From NCBI GenBank assembly GCA_963828415.1, contig CAWHEI010000012.1:372001-436000 (forward strand): a stretch of DNA of 64,000 nucleotides, written 5' to 3'. Shown here piece after piece: positions 54,769 to 64,000 of this stretch. Each line of letters starts with the position of its first letter. The stretch's first letter is position 1. The translations under genes were made by a program, and so were the position numbers. A model generated the notes under the pieces. That model saw only the letters and a list, made by a program, of their open reading frames with translations, made no database searches and was not told the DNA's origin. This stretch comes from Sva-07 sp963828415. Its GTDB lineage: Bacteria > Actinomycetota > Acidimicrobiia > Acidimicrobiales > Ilumatobacteraceae.

Positions 54769-55223
54769 TGTCCGGCCTCGAAGACCTCTATCGCGAGATC
54801 ATTCTCGACCACTACCGCACGCCGCGGAATCGTGGTGAGCTCGAGTCGCCCCCTGCCGTCGAGGCACGCGGTCACAACCCACTGTGCGGCGACGAGATCA
54901 CGTTGTACCTCCTCGTCGACGGCGAGGGCGACGACGCGGTGGTCAGCGATGTGAAGATCGGTGGCCAGGGATGTTCGATCTCGCAGTCGTCGGCGTCGAT
55001 GATGACCCAGGCCGTGATCGGCAAGACAGTCGGCGAAGCTCGGGCGATGATCCGCCGGTTCCGTTCGATGATGGGCATCGAGGGCATCGAGTCGCAGCCC
55101 GGCGACGACGACATCGACCTCGGCGACCTCGAAGCGCTCCAAGGTGTCGTGAAGTTCCCGGTGCGCATCAAGTGCGCCGTGCTCGGCTGGTCCACCCTCG
55201 CCGACGCCCTCGACCGCGCCTGA
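54768..55223 (+). CDS. sufU: Zinc-dependent sulfur transfer protein SufU
   Basis: 151 residues from the ATG at 54768, coupled to sufS. IscU-like fold with zinc ligands in NPLCGDEITLYLLV (Cys, Asp), GQGCSISQSSASMMTQAVIG (Cys) and VKFPVRIKCAVLGWSTL (Cys). The insertion near residues 70-110 (RFRSMMGIEGIE) and length fit SufU rather than the scaffold IscU. It accepts persulfide from SufS and gives it to SufBCD. Four copies of a 61-bp hairpin repeat follow it. Confidence 0.93.
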   Translation: MSGLEDLYREIILDHYRTPRNRGELESPPAVEARGHNPLCGDEITLYLLVDGEGDDAVVSDVKIGGQGCSISQSSASMMTQAVIGKTVGEARAMIRRFRSMMGIEGIESQPGDDDIDLGDLEALQGVVKFPVRIKCAVLGWSTLADALDRA

Positions 55224-55239
55224 CACTCAGCACCCGGCT

Positions 55240-55464
55240 GCGATGAGCGAGACCGCCGTATCCGGTCGCCTCGCTCATCGCTGAGCCCGTCACGCCAACT
55301 GCGATGAGCCAAACCGCCGTATCCGGTCGCCTCGCTCATCGCTGAACCCGTCAGACCAACTGCGATGAGCCAAACCGCCGTATCCGGTCGCCTCGCTCAT
55401 CGCTGATCCCGTCAGACCAACTGCGATGAGCCAAACCGCCGTATCCGGTCGCCTCGCTCATCGC
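55240..55464 (-). repeat. Four tandem copies of a 61-bp hairpin repeat
   Basis: Units start at 55240, 55301, 55362 and 55423 (the last about 42 bp). On the minus strand the core reads GATGAGCGAGGCGACCGG to GCTCATCGC, the same family as at 50643-50762. The unit at 55240 has a perfect 12-bp stem, GCGATGAGCGAG with CTCGCTCATCGC, around 18 bp; the other units vary at inner stem positions. The array fills the gap between the convergent stops of sufU and the FkbM methyltransferase gene. There are no unique spacers, so it is not a CRISPR array. Confidence 0.8.
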
Positions 55465-55468
55465 GGAG

Positions 55469-56443
55469 TCAGGGTTGAGGCGACGGGGTGAGGAGAAGAT
55501 CCTCGATCCGCAGGAAGTCGCCCCAGTTGTCGAGCAGTCGATCGACCGAGTCGGCCCGCTGCGGCTCACCCGTGGATCGATCGATGACGGCGATCGAGTA
55601 GCCCCAATCCACGAAGCGGGCGAGGTGTTCGAGCGGGCTCCTTGCCGACACCCGCGTCGTCATCTCCTTCGAGAACTCCATCACGAAGCTCGGTCGGTGC
55701 CGTTCGATCGTGGCGGTCGCCCCGTCGATCACGATCCCTTCGGCGCCTTCGACGTCGATCTTCACCACGGACACCCGGTCGAGGCCGAGGTCGTCGAGCG
55801 CCAACGTCGGCACGATCGTGCCGCGACCGGATCCCGTCGTACTCGCCCCGTCAGGCAGGAATCCGCCGTTGGAGCCGACGTGAGTGCCGAAACTGACGTA
55901 GCCGCGACCCGCTGCCAGTGCGACGGGCACCAACTCGATGTTGCCGATGGCATTGGACTCGATCGTGTGGGCGATCAGCCGGGCGTTCTCCGGGTTCGCC
56001 TCGACCGCAACGACACGGCCGGTCGAGCCCACCCGAGCCGACGCACGGAACGTGTGATATCCGACGTTCGCTCCGACGTCGACGAACACGTCACCGTCGC
56101 CGAGCAGCCGGTCGAGCGTGGACGCGACATGGGGCTCGTACCCACCGTCGGCGATCTGGATCGAGACCGACGCGTCGGCGCGGTCGAGCGCCATGGCGAT
56201 CCCGGCGACGTCGACCTCGACGAGATCGTCGACCGACCATCGGATCGTGACCGGCGACTCGGCCGTCTGCTGATCGAGGAGTCCCAACGCAACGCGGGCG
56301 GAAGCGAGCGACGGTGGCGCATCGCCGATGGCGTGGCGCACCCGATGGTTCTGGTCGGGATCGAGACCGCCGGGGAACAGCAGATCCAGCACCGACGCCC
56401 ACTCGTCGTGCGGCTCGGGCAGGGAGCGAGCGCGTCGGAACAT
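55469..56443 (-). CDS. FkbM-family methyltransferase
   Basis: 324 residues from the ATG at 56443. N-terminal region (ARSLPEPHDEWASVLDLLFP) of about 100 residues, then the FkbM domain: LGDGDVFVDVGANVGYHTFR (SAM motif I), RVVAVEANPENARLIAHTIE, LELVPVALAAGRGYVSFGTH-type strand and VSVVKIDVEGAEGIVIDGAT, with the IDVEG hallmark. It methylates a sugar or small-molecule hydroxyl; the substrate is unknown. Its start is 1 bp after the YbaK gene stop, so it may share that transcript, away from the polysaccharide locus. Confidence 0.85.
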   Translation of the reverse strand: MFRRARSLPEPHDEWASVLDLLFPGGLDPDQNHRVRHAIGDAPPSLASARVALGLLDQQTAESPVTIRWSVDDLVEVDVAGIAMALDRADASVSIQIADGGYEPHVASTLDRLLGDGDVFVDVGANVGYHTFRASARVGSTGRVVAVEANPENARLIAHTIESNAIGNIELVPVALAAGRGYVSFGTHVGSNGGFLPDGASTTGSGRGTIVPTLALDDLGLDRVSVVKIDVEGAEGIVIDGATATIERHRPSFVMEFSKEMTTRVSARSPLEHLARFVDWGYSIAVIDRSTGEPQRADSVDRLLDNWGDFLRIEDLLLTPSPQP

Positions 56444-56926
56444 TCAGGTCCTCGCCAGTTCGACCACGGTGCCACCGCTGGCCGACACGAGTTGCTGCGG
56501 TGTCAGCGAGAACACATCGTGCCAGGTACCGGCGGCGGCCCACACCACGTCGTAGTCCAGCAGATCGGGGTCGACGAACACCCGGAGCTCGGTGTCGTGC
56601 CCGAACGGTGGCACGCCACCGATCGGGAATCCCGTCGCCGCGCGCACGGTGTCGGCATCGACCCGACCGCACGCCAGACCGCCTGCAGCGAGCGCGAGCT
56701 TCGCTTCGTCGAGTTGGTTGCGACCACTCACATAGGCGAGCACCACCTCACCGTCGACGGCGAAGATCAGACTCTTCACGATCTGGCCGACGTCGCACCC
56801 GATCGCGTTGGCCGCATCGACCGCGGTCTTGGTCCCCTCGGGGAATCGCACGGGCGCCACGTCGAGTCCGATGGCTGCTCCCGCCTCGACCACTCGGCTC
56901 ACGTTGCGATGCAGCGCTTCAGTCAT
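56444..56926 (-). CDS. YbaK/EbsC-family aminoacyl-tRNA deacylase
   Basis: 160 residues from the ATG at 56926. YbaK/ProX fold: LDVAPVRFPEGTKTAVDAAN, AIGCDVGQIVKSLIFAVDG with the conserved Lys, VVLAYVSGRNQLDEAKLALA and FPIGGVPPFGHDTELRVFVD, the GGxPPxG motif of the deacylase pocket. Members clear mischarged Cys- or Ala-tRNA(Pro). The KSL and GGVPPFG elements make assignment to this family firm; the exact tRNA is not decided. Confidence 0.88.
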   Translation of the reverse strand: MTEALHRNVSRVVEAGAAIGLDVAPVRFPEGTKTAVDAANAIGCDVGQIVKSLIFAVDGEVVLAYVSGRNQLDEAKLALAAGGLACGRVDADTVRAATGFPIGGVPPFGHDTELRVFVDPDLLDYDVVWAAAGTWHDVFSLTPQQLVSASGGTVVELART

Positions 56927-56947
56927 CGTGGCGAAGCTAGCGGACGT

Positions 56948-57556
56948 TCACATCATGCCGAGTTCGAGACGCGCCACGTCGGACAGCCGAGATGCGTCCC
57001 ACGGCGGGTCGAACACCAGCTTGACCTCGACGTCGTCGACGCCGTTCAGCGCCGCGACGGCATCGTGCAGGTCCTGGCGCAGGATGTCGCCCATCCCGCA
57101 GAACGGTGCGGTGACCGACATGTCGACTTCGACGCGCCAGCCGCCGCTCGGCAGCTCATCGGCGTCGACCCGATACACGAGACCCAGCTCGACGATGTCG
57201 ACGGGGATCTCAGGGTCGTAGACCGTGGTCGCCGCCTCCCACACCCGATCGACGCTGAACGGCGCGTCGGATTGCACGACGACCGTCTCGGTGTCGGGGG
57301 CATCGATGAAGCCGAACTCGATCGAGTCGCTGCGGCTGAGCCGAGCCATCTCGCCCTCACGGGTCTTGACCGTGGCGGTTCCGCCGAGCGCCTGCAACAG
57401 CGTGACCCGATCCCCCTTGGGCAACACGGTTCGATGTCCGGCCGGCACGATCGTGACCTCACAGTCGCGAGGAAGCGCGAAGCCCTTGCGGACTCCGACG
57501 CCGACGCCGACGGACTGATCGTCGTCGGGCTGACCGGTCGTGTCGTGGTCAGTCAT
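56948..57556 (-). CDS. sufT: SufT-like Fe-S assembly protein with DUF59/MIP18 domain
   Basis: 202 residues from the ATG at 57556, overlapping the sufD 3' end by 8 bp. The N-terminal about 95 residues (RKGFALPRDCEVTIVPAGHR, LPKGDRVTLLQALGGTATV) match the extra domain of SufT proteins. The C-terminal DUF59 domain has VWEAATTVYDPEIPVDIVEL, the DPEIP motif, and VTAPFCGMGDILRQDL, with the Cys that may bind a cluster intermediate. SufT aids maturation of Fe-S proteins, often under high demand. It is last in sufB-sufC-sufD-sufT. Confidence 0.87.
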   Translation of the reverse strand: MTDHDTTGQPDDDQSVGVGVGVRKGFALPRDCEVTIVPAGHRTVLPKGDRVTLLQALGGTATVKTREGEMARLSRSDSIEFGFIDAPDTETVVVQSDAPFSVDRVWEAATTVYDPEIPVDIVELGLVYRVDADELPSGGWRVEVDMSVTAPFCGMGDILRQDLHDAVAALNGVDDVEVKLVFDPPWDASRLSDVARLELGMM

Positions 57557-58731
57557 GATCGTGTCCGAGACGGCGGGTGATCCAGGTGCGGACGGCGTCG
57601 ACGCTGACGTCGTCGACGATCTGGTCGGCGAATCCGTTGATCAGGAGGCGACGAGCATCTTCGGCGTTGATGCCACGCGACCGCAGGTAGTAGAGCGCCG
57701 TGTCGTCGAGCTGGCCGACGGTGGCGCCGTGCTTGCATGCGACCTCATCGGCGAGGATCTCGAGACGAGGCTGCGTGTTGACCTCGGCCCGGTTCGACAG
57801 CAGCAGGTTGTCGTTCGACTGTTCGGCGTCGGTGCCATCCGCGCCCGGGCAGACGTCGATGCCGCCGTTGAACACGCCCGTGCTCGAGTCGTCGAGCAGT
57901 CCCCGGAACACCTGGCGGCTCGTGCAGTCCTTGGCGTTGTGCACGATCGTGATCTGCTGGTCGAGGATCTGCTCGCCGACACCGAAGAACAGCCCGGACA
58001 TGTCGGCGAGGGCACCGGCGCCGCAGAGTTCGACGTCGTAGGCGAGTCGCCCGTACGACCCGCCGAGGTTGAACGAGCGAGTACGCAAGGTGCTGCGCTC
58101 ACCCTGGGTGACCTCGACCCGACTGAGATGGATCTGCTCGGCCGGAAGATCCTGGACGAGGATGTGTTCGAGCGTTGCGTCATCGGCGAGCACGATGCTC
58201 GTGTGGACGTTCGAGCCGCCGAACTCGGAGCCGACACCGATCCGCGTTTCGACGACGGTGGCCGAACTGCCGACGCCGAGTCGGATCACCACCGCGCTGT
58301 TCGACGTGTTCGTCGACGGACCGGGCACCGCGACATCGACGAGGTGGATCGGCGCCTCGATCTGAGCGCCATCGTCGACGTCGACCACGACGCCGTCCGA
58401 GGTGTAGGTGACGTTGAGTGCTGTGTAGGCGTCGACGATCGTCACGTCGCCGCGACCGAAGCCGGCGTCGGCAAGCGACTGCACACGAAGGCCGTCGGGT
58501 GCAGACGAAGCGAGAATGCGCCTCGGACACGACGCCGTTGACCACGACGACGAGCGGCCCGTCGAGTGCCGGGACGAAGCGGTCGAGTTCGACCGGCGCC
58601 GAACTCGCGTCGCTCGGGCCGAACGTCAGCTCGGACAGTTGGCGGTGCGGCGCGTATCGCCACGCCTCGTCGCGCTTGGTGGGGAACCCGATGCCATCGA
58701 GCACGTCACCGGCAGGCACCGTGGGGCTCAT
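57549..58731 (-). CDS. sufD: Fe-S cluster assembly protein SufD, one frameshift
   Basis: About 394 residues. ATG at 58731 or a GTG at 58737 that overlaps the sufC stop. N-terminal part VLDGIGFPTKRDEAWRYAPH and LVVVVNGVVSEA; a base is lost at about 58517, after which the sequence continues RILASSAPDGLRVQSLADAG. The SufD core follows: SAVVIRLGVGSSATVVETRI, FGGSNVHTSIVLADDATLEH, CTSRQVFRGLLDDSSTGVFN and ACKHGATVGQLDDTALYYLR, with the conserved His at the SufB-SufD interface. Because SUF is the only Fe-S system seen and is usually essential in this phylum, the shift is almost surely a sequence error. Confidence 0.9.
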
Positions 58732-58733
58732 CG

Positions 58734-59518
58734 TCACGAAGAGGCACCCGCGAGCGGGCGCTCCGGTGCGTCGTTGAGTGCGGTGTTCACGAAGTCTGCG
58801 TACCCGTGGTCTTCGAGGTGCAGCGCGAGCGTGTGATCGCCGGACTCGACGATGCGGCCGTCGACGAGCACATGCACGAAGTCGGGCTTGATGTAGTCGA
58901 GCAGGCGCTGGTAGTGCGTGATGACGATCATCGACCGCTCGGGTCCGCGCAGCGCGTTGACGCCACCGGCGATGATGCGCAGTGCATCGATGTCGAGGCC
59001 GGAGTCGGTCTCGTCGAGCACGGCGAGGCGGGGCTGCATCACCGCCATCTGGAGGATTTCGTTGCGCTTCTTCTCGCCACCGCTGAAGCCGGCGTTCACG
59101 GCCCGGTCGAGGAAGTCCTGCTTCATCTCGACGAGCGCCATCGCCTCCTTCGCGACCGCCAGGAAGTCGCGGGCACCGATCTCGGTCTCGCCTCGGGCGC
59201 GCCGCACCGAGTTGAGGGCGGTGCGCAGGAAGTACATGTTGTTGACGCCGGGGATCTCGACGGGGTACTGGAACCCCATGAAGATGCCGGCGGCCGCACG
59301 AGCTTCGGGCGACATCTCGAGCAGGTCGGCACCGTCGAGCGTGACGATGCCACCGATGTCGTAGCCATCCCGGCCGGCGAGCGTGTGGGCGAACGTGCTC
59401 TTGCCCGAGCCGTTCGGGCCCATGATCGCGTGCACCTCGCCGGCGCCGACATCGAGGTCGAGCCCCTTGAGGATCTGCTTGTCGCCGATGGCGGCGGTGA
59501 GGTTCTCGACGTGCAGCA

Positions 59519-59519
<1 letters not shown>
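58734..59519 (-). CDS. sufC: Fe-S cluster assembly ATPase SufC
   Basis: 261 residues from the ATG at 59519, whose A is the last base of the sufB stop. ABC ATPase: Walker A MGPNGSGKSTFAHTLAG, FMGFQYPVEIPGVNNMYFLR (Q-loop and SufC-specific segment), signature GFSGGEKKRNEILQMAV, Walker B LAVLDETDSGLDIDAL and H-loop VITHYQRLLDYIKPDFVHV. The Asp-Glu-Thr-Asp-Ser (DETDSGLD) form is diagnostic for SufC. It drives the SufBC2D scaffold. Intact. Confidence 0.95.
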
Positions 59520-60961
<1,442 letters not shown>

Positions 60962-61116
60962 CGCAGTTCCTCTCGGTGGCCACACGTGGTTCGGACCGCA
61001 GGCAACGCTACCGAGGGTCGCCGCGGGTCGGTCGCCGATCGTGGGGTCCGGGTCGGTGATTGGATCGCCATCGCAATCCTTGCTACCAGCATGAACTCGA
61101 TTCTACAAGTTGTTCC

Positions 61117-61150
61117 TTGCGAAAGTCTCGAAAGAGGCTACGATCTGCCC
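61117..61150 (+). promoter_or_regulatory. Leaderless promoter of sufR and candidate SufR operators
   Basis: TTGCGA (61117-61122) and TACGAT (61139-61144) are spaced by 16 bp, and the -10 ends 6 bp before the sufR ATG, so transcription should begin at or next to the start codon. Close upstream, ACAAGTTGT (61104-61112) is a short palindrome of CAA/TTG type, and GCGAAAG/TCGAAAG is repeated within the spacer. These are candidate SufR sites controlling sufR and the divergent sufB. Their use is inferred. Confidence 0.5.
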
Positions 61151-61786
61151 ATGTCCGTGACCGACGCCGCGCCGTCGCCGACGCAACGACGCGTGCTCGA
61201 AGCGTTGAAACGTCAGGGCGAGGCGACGGCCGACGAGCTCGCCGCCACGCTCGCGGTCTCCTCCAGTGCCGTTCGCCAACACCTCTCGGCGTTGCGCGCA
61301 GCGGGGTTGATCGAGGCCCGCCCGGATCGCGGGAACGCGGGCCGACCCGCCGATCGATATCGCGCCACCGTGCGCGCCGAGCCATTGTTCGTCACCGCCG
61401 ACGACCTGTCGATCGAACTGCTCGAACTCGTCGAGGACGAACATCCCGACCTCGTCGACCGAGTCTTCGACCGGCGACGTCAACGTCTCGTCGACGACGC
61501 CGAAGTGCGTCTTGCGGGTACCTCCACGGAGGATCGAATCGCCAAGGTCACCGAGTTGCTCGACGCGCAGGGCTACCTGTGCGACTGGGAGCAGCTGTCC
61601 GCCGACCACTTCCGGATCAACCTCCACAACTGTGCGATCTGGTCGGTCGCCAGCCGGTTCCGCAAGGCGTGTGCGAGCGAACTCGAGTTCCTCCAGGGCG
61701 TGCTCCCCGATGCCACCGTCGCCCGCATCACCCACAAGACCAGCGGCGCGCACACCTGCGGCTACGACATCACGGTCAATCGGTGA
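61151..61786 (+). CDS. sufR: SufR-like Fe-S-sensing transcriptional repressor
   Basis: 211 residues from the ATG at 61151. N-terminal winged helix-turn-helix (residues of about 10-70: LKRQGEATADELAATLAVS and VRQHLSALRAAGLIEARPDR). The C-terminal domain has Cys144, Cys161, Cys174 and Cys203, with C161-x12-C174 as in SufR proteins, which bind a 4Fe-4S cluster and repress suf when clusters are sufficient. The neighbourhood (divergent from sufBCDT) fits exactly. The stop lies 10 bp inside the convergent MFS gene. Confidence 0.92.
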   Translation: MSVTDAAPSPTQRRVLEALKRQGEATADELAATLAVSSSAVRQHLSALRAAGLIEARPDRGNAGRPADRYRATVRAEPLFVTADDLSIELLELVEDEHPDLVDRVFDRRRQRLVDDAEVRLAGTSTEDRIAKVTELLDAQGYLCDWEQLSADHFRINLHNCAIWSVASRFRKACASELEFLQGVLPDATVARITHKTSGAHTCGYDITVNR

Positions 61787-63026
61787 CCAGCGCGGTGGCC
61801 GGGCCGCCGAGCGACAGCACGAAGGCACCGGCCAGGGAACATGCTGCGGCGACCGTGTAGGGCACCTCGTAGGAGCCGAACACGTCGTAGAGCGCACCGA
61901 GCAACAGCGGACCGCCCGCCGTGCCGATCACAGCGACGAGCTGTGCCCGGCTGAAGATGCGGGGATAGTCGCGCACGCCGAAGCGCTCGGCGATCACCAG
62001 CGGCTGCAGCATCAAGATGTTGCCGATCGTTGCTCCGAAGAGCACGATCGCGGCGAACAGCAGCCACGTCTGCATCGCGAATCCGATCACCACCAGCGCG
62101 GTCGCCTGCGCCACGACGAGGCCGACCGCGAGTCGCATCATCGGCACCCGCTGCACGACGCGACCACCGATCAATCGAGACACCACCGAGGTCGCAGCGA
62201 TGGCGGTGAGCGCGAACTGTGCTGTGCGTTCGTCGGTACGGTCCTCGACGAGCTTGACCAGCTGTTGGATCCCACCGACCTGGGCTCCGAGCGCCAGCAG
62301 GAATCCGATGGTGACAGCGATGAAGAACCGGGTGTGGATCGCCTCGCCAAAGGGCGTGCCCGTCGGCGCGGGTGGGATCTCGCCGGCCTCACGTCGGATG
62401 CCATCAGGCGCCCAGCCCTCGGCCTCCGGGTCCCCACGAACGAGAAACCAGGCCACCGGGACGATGCCGACCACGAACAGCGCGCCGAGCCACGGCGTTC
62501 CGGCCGCCAGGCCCTTGCTGTCGAGCAGTTGTTTGGCGAACGGGGTGATCACGATGCCGCCAACGGACAGCCCCGTCGACGCCACCGACAACGCAACCGA
62601 CCGTTTGACGTGGAACCACCGCGTGACCACCGTGGTCGCCGGCACGAGTCCGGCGGCCGCCCAACCCGCCGCGAACACGGCGTACACGACGAAGAGCTGC
62701 CACTGCTGCTCGACCTGGCCGAGCACGGCCAGCGCCGCGCCGCCCACCAACCCGCCGCCGACGATCACGATCCGCACGTCGATTCGCGCGATCCATCGTG
62801 CGACCCAGACACCGACGACACCGCCGACCACGAAGAACACCGTGGTCGCGAGTGAGATCGTGCTCAGCGGCCAATCACGTTCCTTGCTGAACGCGTTGAG
62901 ATACACCGCCAATCCGTAGAAGCCGAGGCCCGACGACACGGTGAGCACCGTGAAGCACCCGGTGACGACCCACCACCCCGGGAACTTGCCGTGCTCGACC
63001 GACGGCGCGTCGAGAGCGTGCGTCAC
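61776..63026 (-). CDS. MFS transporter
   Basis: 416 residues from the ATG at 63026 with 12 predicted helices. The N-terminus FPGWWVVTGCFTVLTVSSGL, GFYGLAVYLNAFSKERDWPL and WVARWIARIDVRIVIVGGG resemble the monocarboxylate/oxalate-formate antiporter (OFA) branch, which starts with a GWWVV helix. The second half opens at about residue 240 (FFIAVTIGFLLALGAQVGGI). Substrate probably an organic acid; not established. Overlaps sufR by 11 bp at the 3' ends. Confidence 0.85.
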   Translation of the reverse strand: MTHALDAPSVEHGKFPGWWVVTGCFTVLTVSSGLGFYGLAVYLNAFSKERDWPLSTISLATTVFFVVGGVVGVWVARWIARIDVRIVIVGGGLVGGAALAVLGQVEQQWQLFVVYAVFAAGWAAAGLVPATTVVTRWFHVKRSVALSVASTGLSVGGIVITPFAKQLLDSKGLAAGTPWLGALFVVGIVPVAWFLVRGDPEAEGWAPDGIRREAGEIPPAPTGTPFGEAIHTRFFIAVTIGFLLALGAQVGGIQQLVKLVEDRTDERTAQFALTAIAATSVVSRLIGGRVVQRVPMMRLAVGLVVAQATALVVIGFAMQTWLLFAAIVLFGATIGNILMLQPLVIAERFGVRDYPRIFSRAQLVAVIGTAGGPLLLGALYDVFGSYEVPYTVAAACSLAGAFVLSLGGPATALVTD

Positions 63027-63050
63027 GTCGGACTCGGCACCGTGGGACGA

Positions 63051-63401
63051 TCAGCGCTTGCGTTTGAAGATGCGCTTGAAGAAGCCGGCGTCGGCCGCTG
63101 CCTGCTCCGCCTCGACCTCGGCGCGCACCGTGGCGCCGACCGCATTCAAGATGTCCTCGGCCTCGTCGAGTACCGCTGCCGCGCTGCCGTCGTCGAGACC
63201 CTGCGGCTCCGGTGGTGTCGGTGGCACGATCAGACTGCCATGAGTCCACGCCACATCGGCGAGGCGACGCTCGTACTTCGGGCAGTTCTCCGGGCAGCGC
63301 CATGGCGCTTCGGGTGCGAGATCGAGGTTGCACTTCCTCACCGTGTCACCGTTGGGGTAGGTGCGGCTCTCGAAGTTCTTGCACTCCGTCTTCATCGGCA
63401 T
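63051..63401 (-). CDS. Small Cys-rich protein, possible metal-binding
   Basis: 116 residues from an ATG at 63401 (MPMKTECKNFESRTYPNGDT); an ATG at 63395 is possible. Four Cys in the first 40 residues (ECKNF, RKCNLD, WRCPENCPKYE) suggest a zinc ribbon or small Fe-S centre. The rest has acidic helices (DEAEDILNAVGATVRAEVEA) and a basic end (FFKRIFKRKR). Such CxxxCPKYE proteins are frequent in actinobacteria and of unknown role. It is 24 bp upstream of the MFS gene on the same strand. Confidence 0.7.
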   Translation of the reverse strand: MPMKTECKNFESRTYPNGDTVRKCNLDLAPEAPWRCPENCPKYERRLADVAWTHGSLIVPPTPPEPQGLDDGSAAAVLDEAEDILNAVGATVRAEVEAEQAAADAGFFKRIFKRKR

Positions 63402-63599
63402 CACACGGATTCTACGACGCAGACGCCATCGGAGCCTGCCGTGAACGAGTTTCGAATTGGTGGCGCACGGAAAAGAATCGTGCCCGCCTTCACACGAGCC
63501 ACCTCGAATGTTACATTTCCATGACGACGAGCCGACCGGACGTCGGATCGTCGCTCGCAACTCCCAACCGTGAATCCCGCCATCACCAGGAGCACCACC
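63402..63599. other. Divergent intergenic region before the exported protein
   Basis: This interval separates two divergent starts. It holds AATGTTACATT (near-palindrome, at about 63506-63516) and the ribosome site AGGAG at 63586-63590 for the downstream ATG. No convincing gene was found on either strand. Confidence 0.4.
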
Positions 63600-64000
63600 A
63601 TGACCGACACCATCGACACCCCAGAAACCACCAACACCGCTGACCTTCCCGCCAGTGATCGACGCGCCCTGCTGCGCAAGATCGCCATCGGCGGTGCCGG
63701 CGCCGCCGCCGGCGCCGTGCTGCTGAACAACGGCCGCGTATCGGCCGCGGACGGAGATCCGGTCAACGCAGGCGAGACCGTCGAGTCGACCCTTCCGACC
63801 ATCATCGATTTCACTCCGACGGCGACCCCGACAACTGGCCCGAGCACGTTCAGCGCCGGGGAGTTACGAGTTCGGCGCGCCGGCCGCCTCGCCGTTCCCG
63901 GCCCGGCGTTGGCGGCTACGGCGACTCGTCGATGCCGCCAACGGACTCCACGGCTCGACGACCGCCGCGGCCGGTTTCGGCGTCGTGGCCGCAAACCTCG
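63600..64000 (+). CDS. Exported (Tat-like) protein, truncated at window edge, frameshifted
   Basis: Starts at ATG 63600 behind AGGAG (63586-63590). The N-terminus MTDTIDTPETTNTADLPASD is followed by RRALLRKIAIGGAGAAAGAV, a twin-Arg region and a hydrophobic Ala/Gly segment typical of Tat signals. A Thr-rich linker (FTPTATPTTGP) follows. From about 63855 the starting frame becomes unlike protein, while another reads YEFGAPAASPF and, after a further shift near 63915, ANGLHGSTTAAAGFGVVAAN. That matches Gly-rich repeat proteins common in actinobacteria and cyanobacteria. At least two one-base errors are needed. The function is unknown and the 3' part is not in the window. Confidence 0.55.
   Translation, partial: MTDTIDTPETTNTADLPASDRRALLRKIAIGGAGAAAGAVLLNNGRVSAADGDPVNAGETVESTLPTIIDFTPTATPTTGPSTFSAGELRVRRAGRLAVPGPALAATATRRCRQRTPRLDDRRGRFRRRGRKP

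Noticed and set aside
55240..55464. CRISPR-like array of four regular repeats
   Set aside because: The intervals between cores are themselves repeated, there are no unique spacers, no cas genes are near, and the core is a self-complementary hairpin.
55475..57580. 701-residue plus-strand open frame
   Set aside because: Antisense to FkbM, YbaK and SufT genes; a high-GC shadow without motifs.

Overview
The window is high-GC DNA with dense, often overlapping genes (ATGA, GTGA and TGATG junctions). It also has many GTG starts, apparently leaderless promoters, a SufR-type Fe-S regulator next to sufBCD, and secreted proteins carrying repeated PTR-x-x-DTR modules. Together these suggest an actinobacterium, most likely of class Acidimicrobiia (Ilumatobacter-like). 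That placement is inference from style and gene content; there is no rRNA marker. I saw no tRNA or rRNA gene, insertion sequence or CRISPR array.

About 1-24.4 kb is a cell-surface polysaccharide locus. It holds an ABC exporter (Wzt/Wzm type), several single- and multi-domain glycosyltransferases (GT2, GT4, WsaF-like, GT-C membrane types), methyltransferases, a flippase, a DUF2304 protein and small coiled-coil proteins. A minus-strand operon at 13.9-20.3 kb encodes a UDP-GlcNAc 4,6-dehydratase, an RmlD-like reductase and a 2-epimerase, the set that makes a UDP-N-acetylated L-deoxysugar such as L-QuiNAc or L-FucNAc. About 24.4-34.8 kb is mixed: an alpha/beta hydrolase, a secreted metzincin protease, a DinB/mycothiol-type protein, a GT4-propeller fusion with its coiled-coil partner, an acyl-CoA dehydrogenase and a PhD/PIN toxin-antitoxin pair. 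About 34.8-42.6 kb is a second glycan cluster: a sugar aminotransferase, an NAD-dependent epimerase, polyprenyl-phosphate-sugar-type GT2s, PIG-V-like and other GT-C proteins and methyltransferases.

About 43.4-53.4 kb is a xylose module: the ABC transporter XylFHG, a ROK repressor and xylose isomerase. Inserted in it is a divergent pair, a vanadium-haloperoxidase-like lipoprotein and a CRTAC1 protein. About 53.5-61.8 kb carries the SUF iron-sulfur system: sufS-sufU on the plus strand, sufB-sufC-sufD-sufT on the minus strand, with sufR divergent from sufB. An MFS transporter, a small Cys-rich protein and a truncated exported protein close the window.

Two features dominate. First, single-base frameshifts interrupt at least thirteen otherwise well-conserved genes, including sufD, which points to uncorrected sequencing indels rather than decay. 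Second, the intergenic DNA is rich in structured elements: a tandem 60/61-bp hairpin repeat at two convergent gene ends, a shared inverted-repeat terminator family, a 63-bp cruciform and a 52-bp near-perfect palindrome between antitoxin and toxin.
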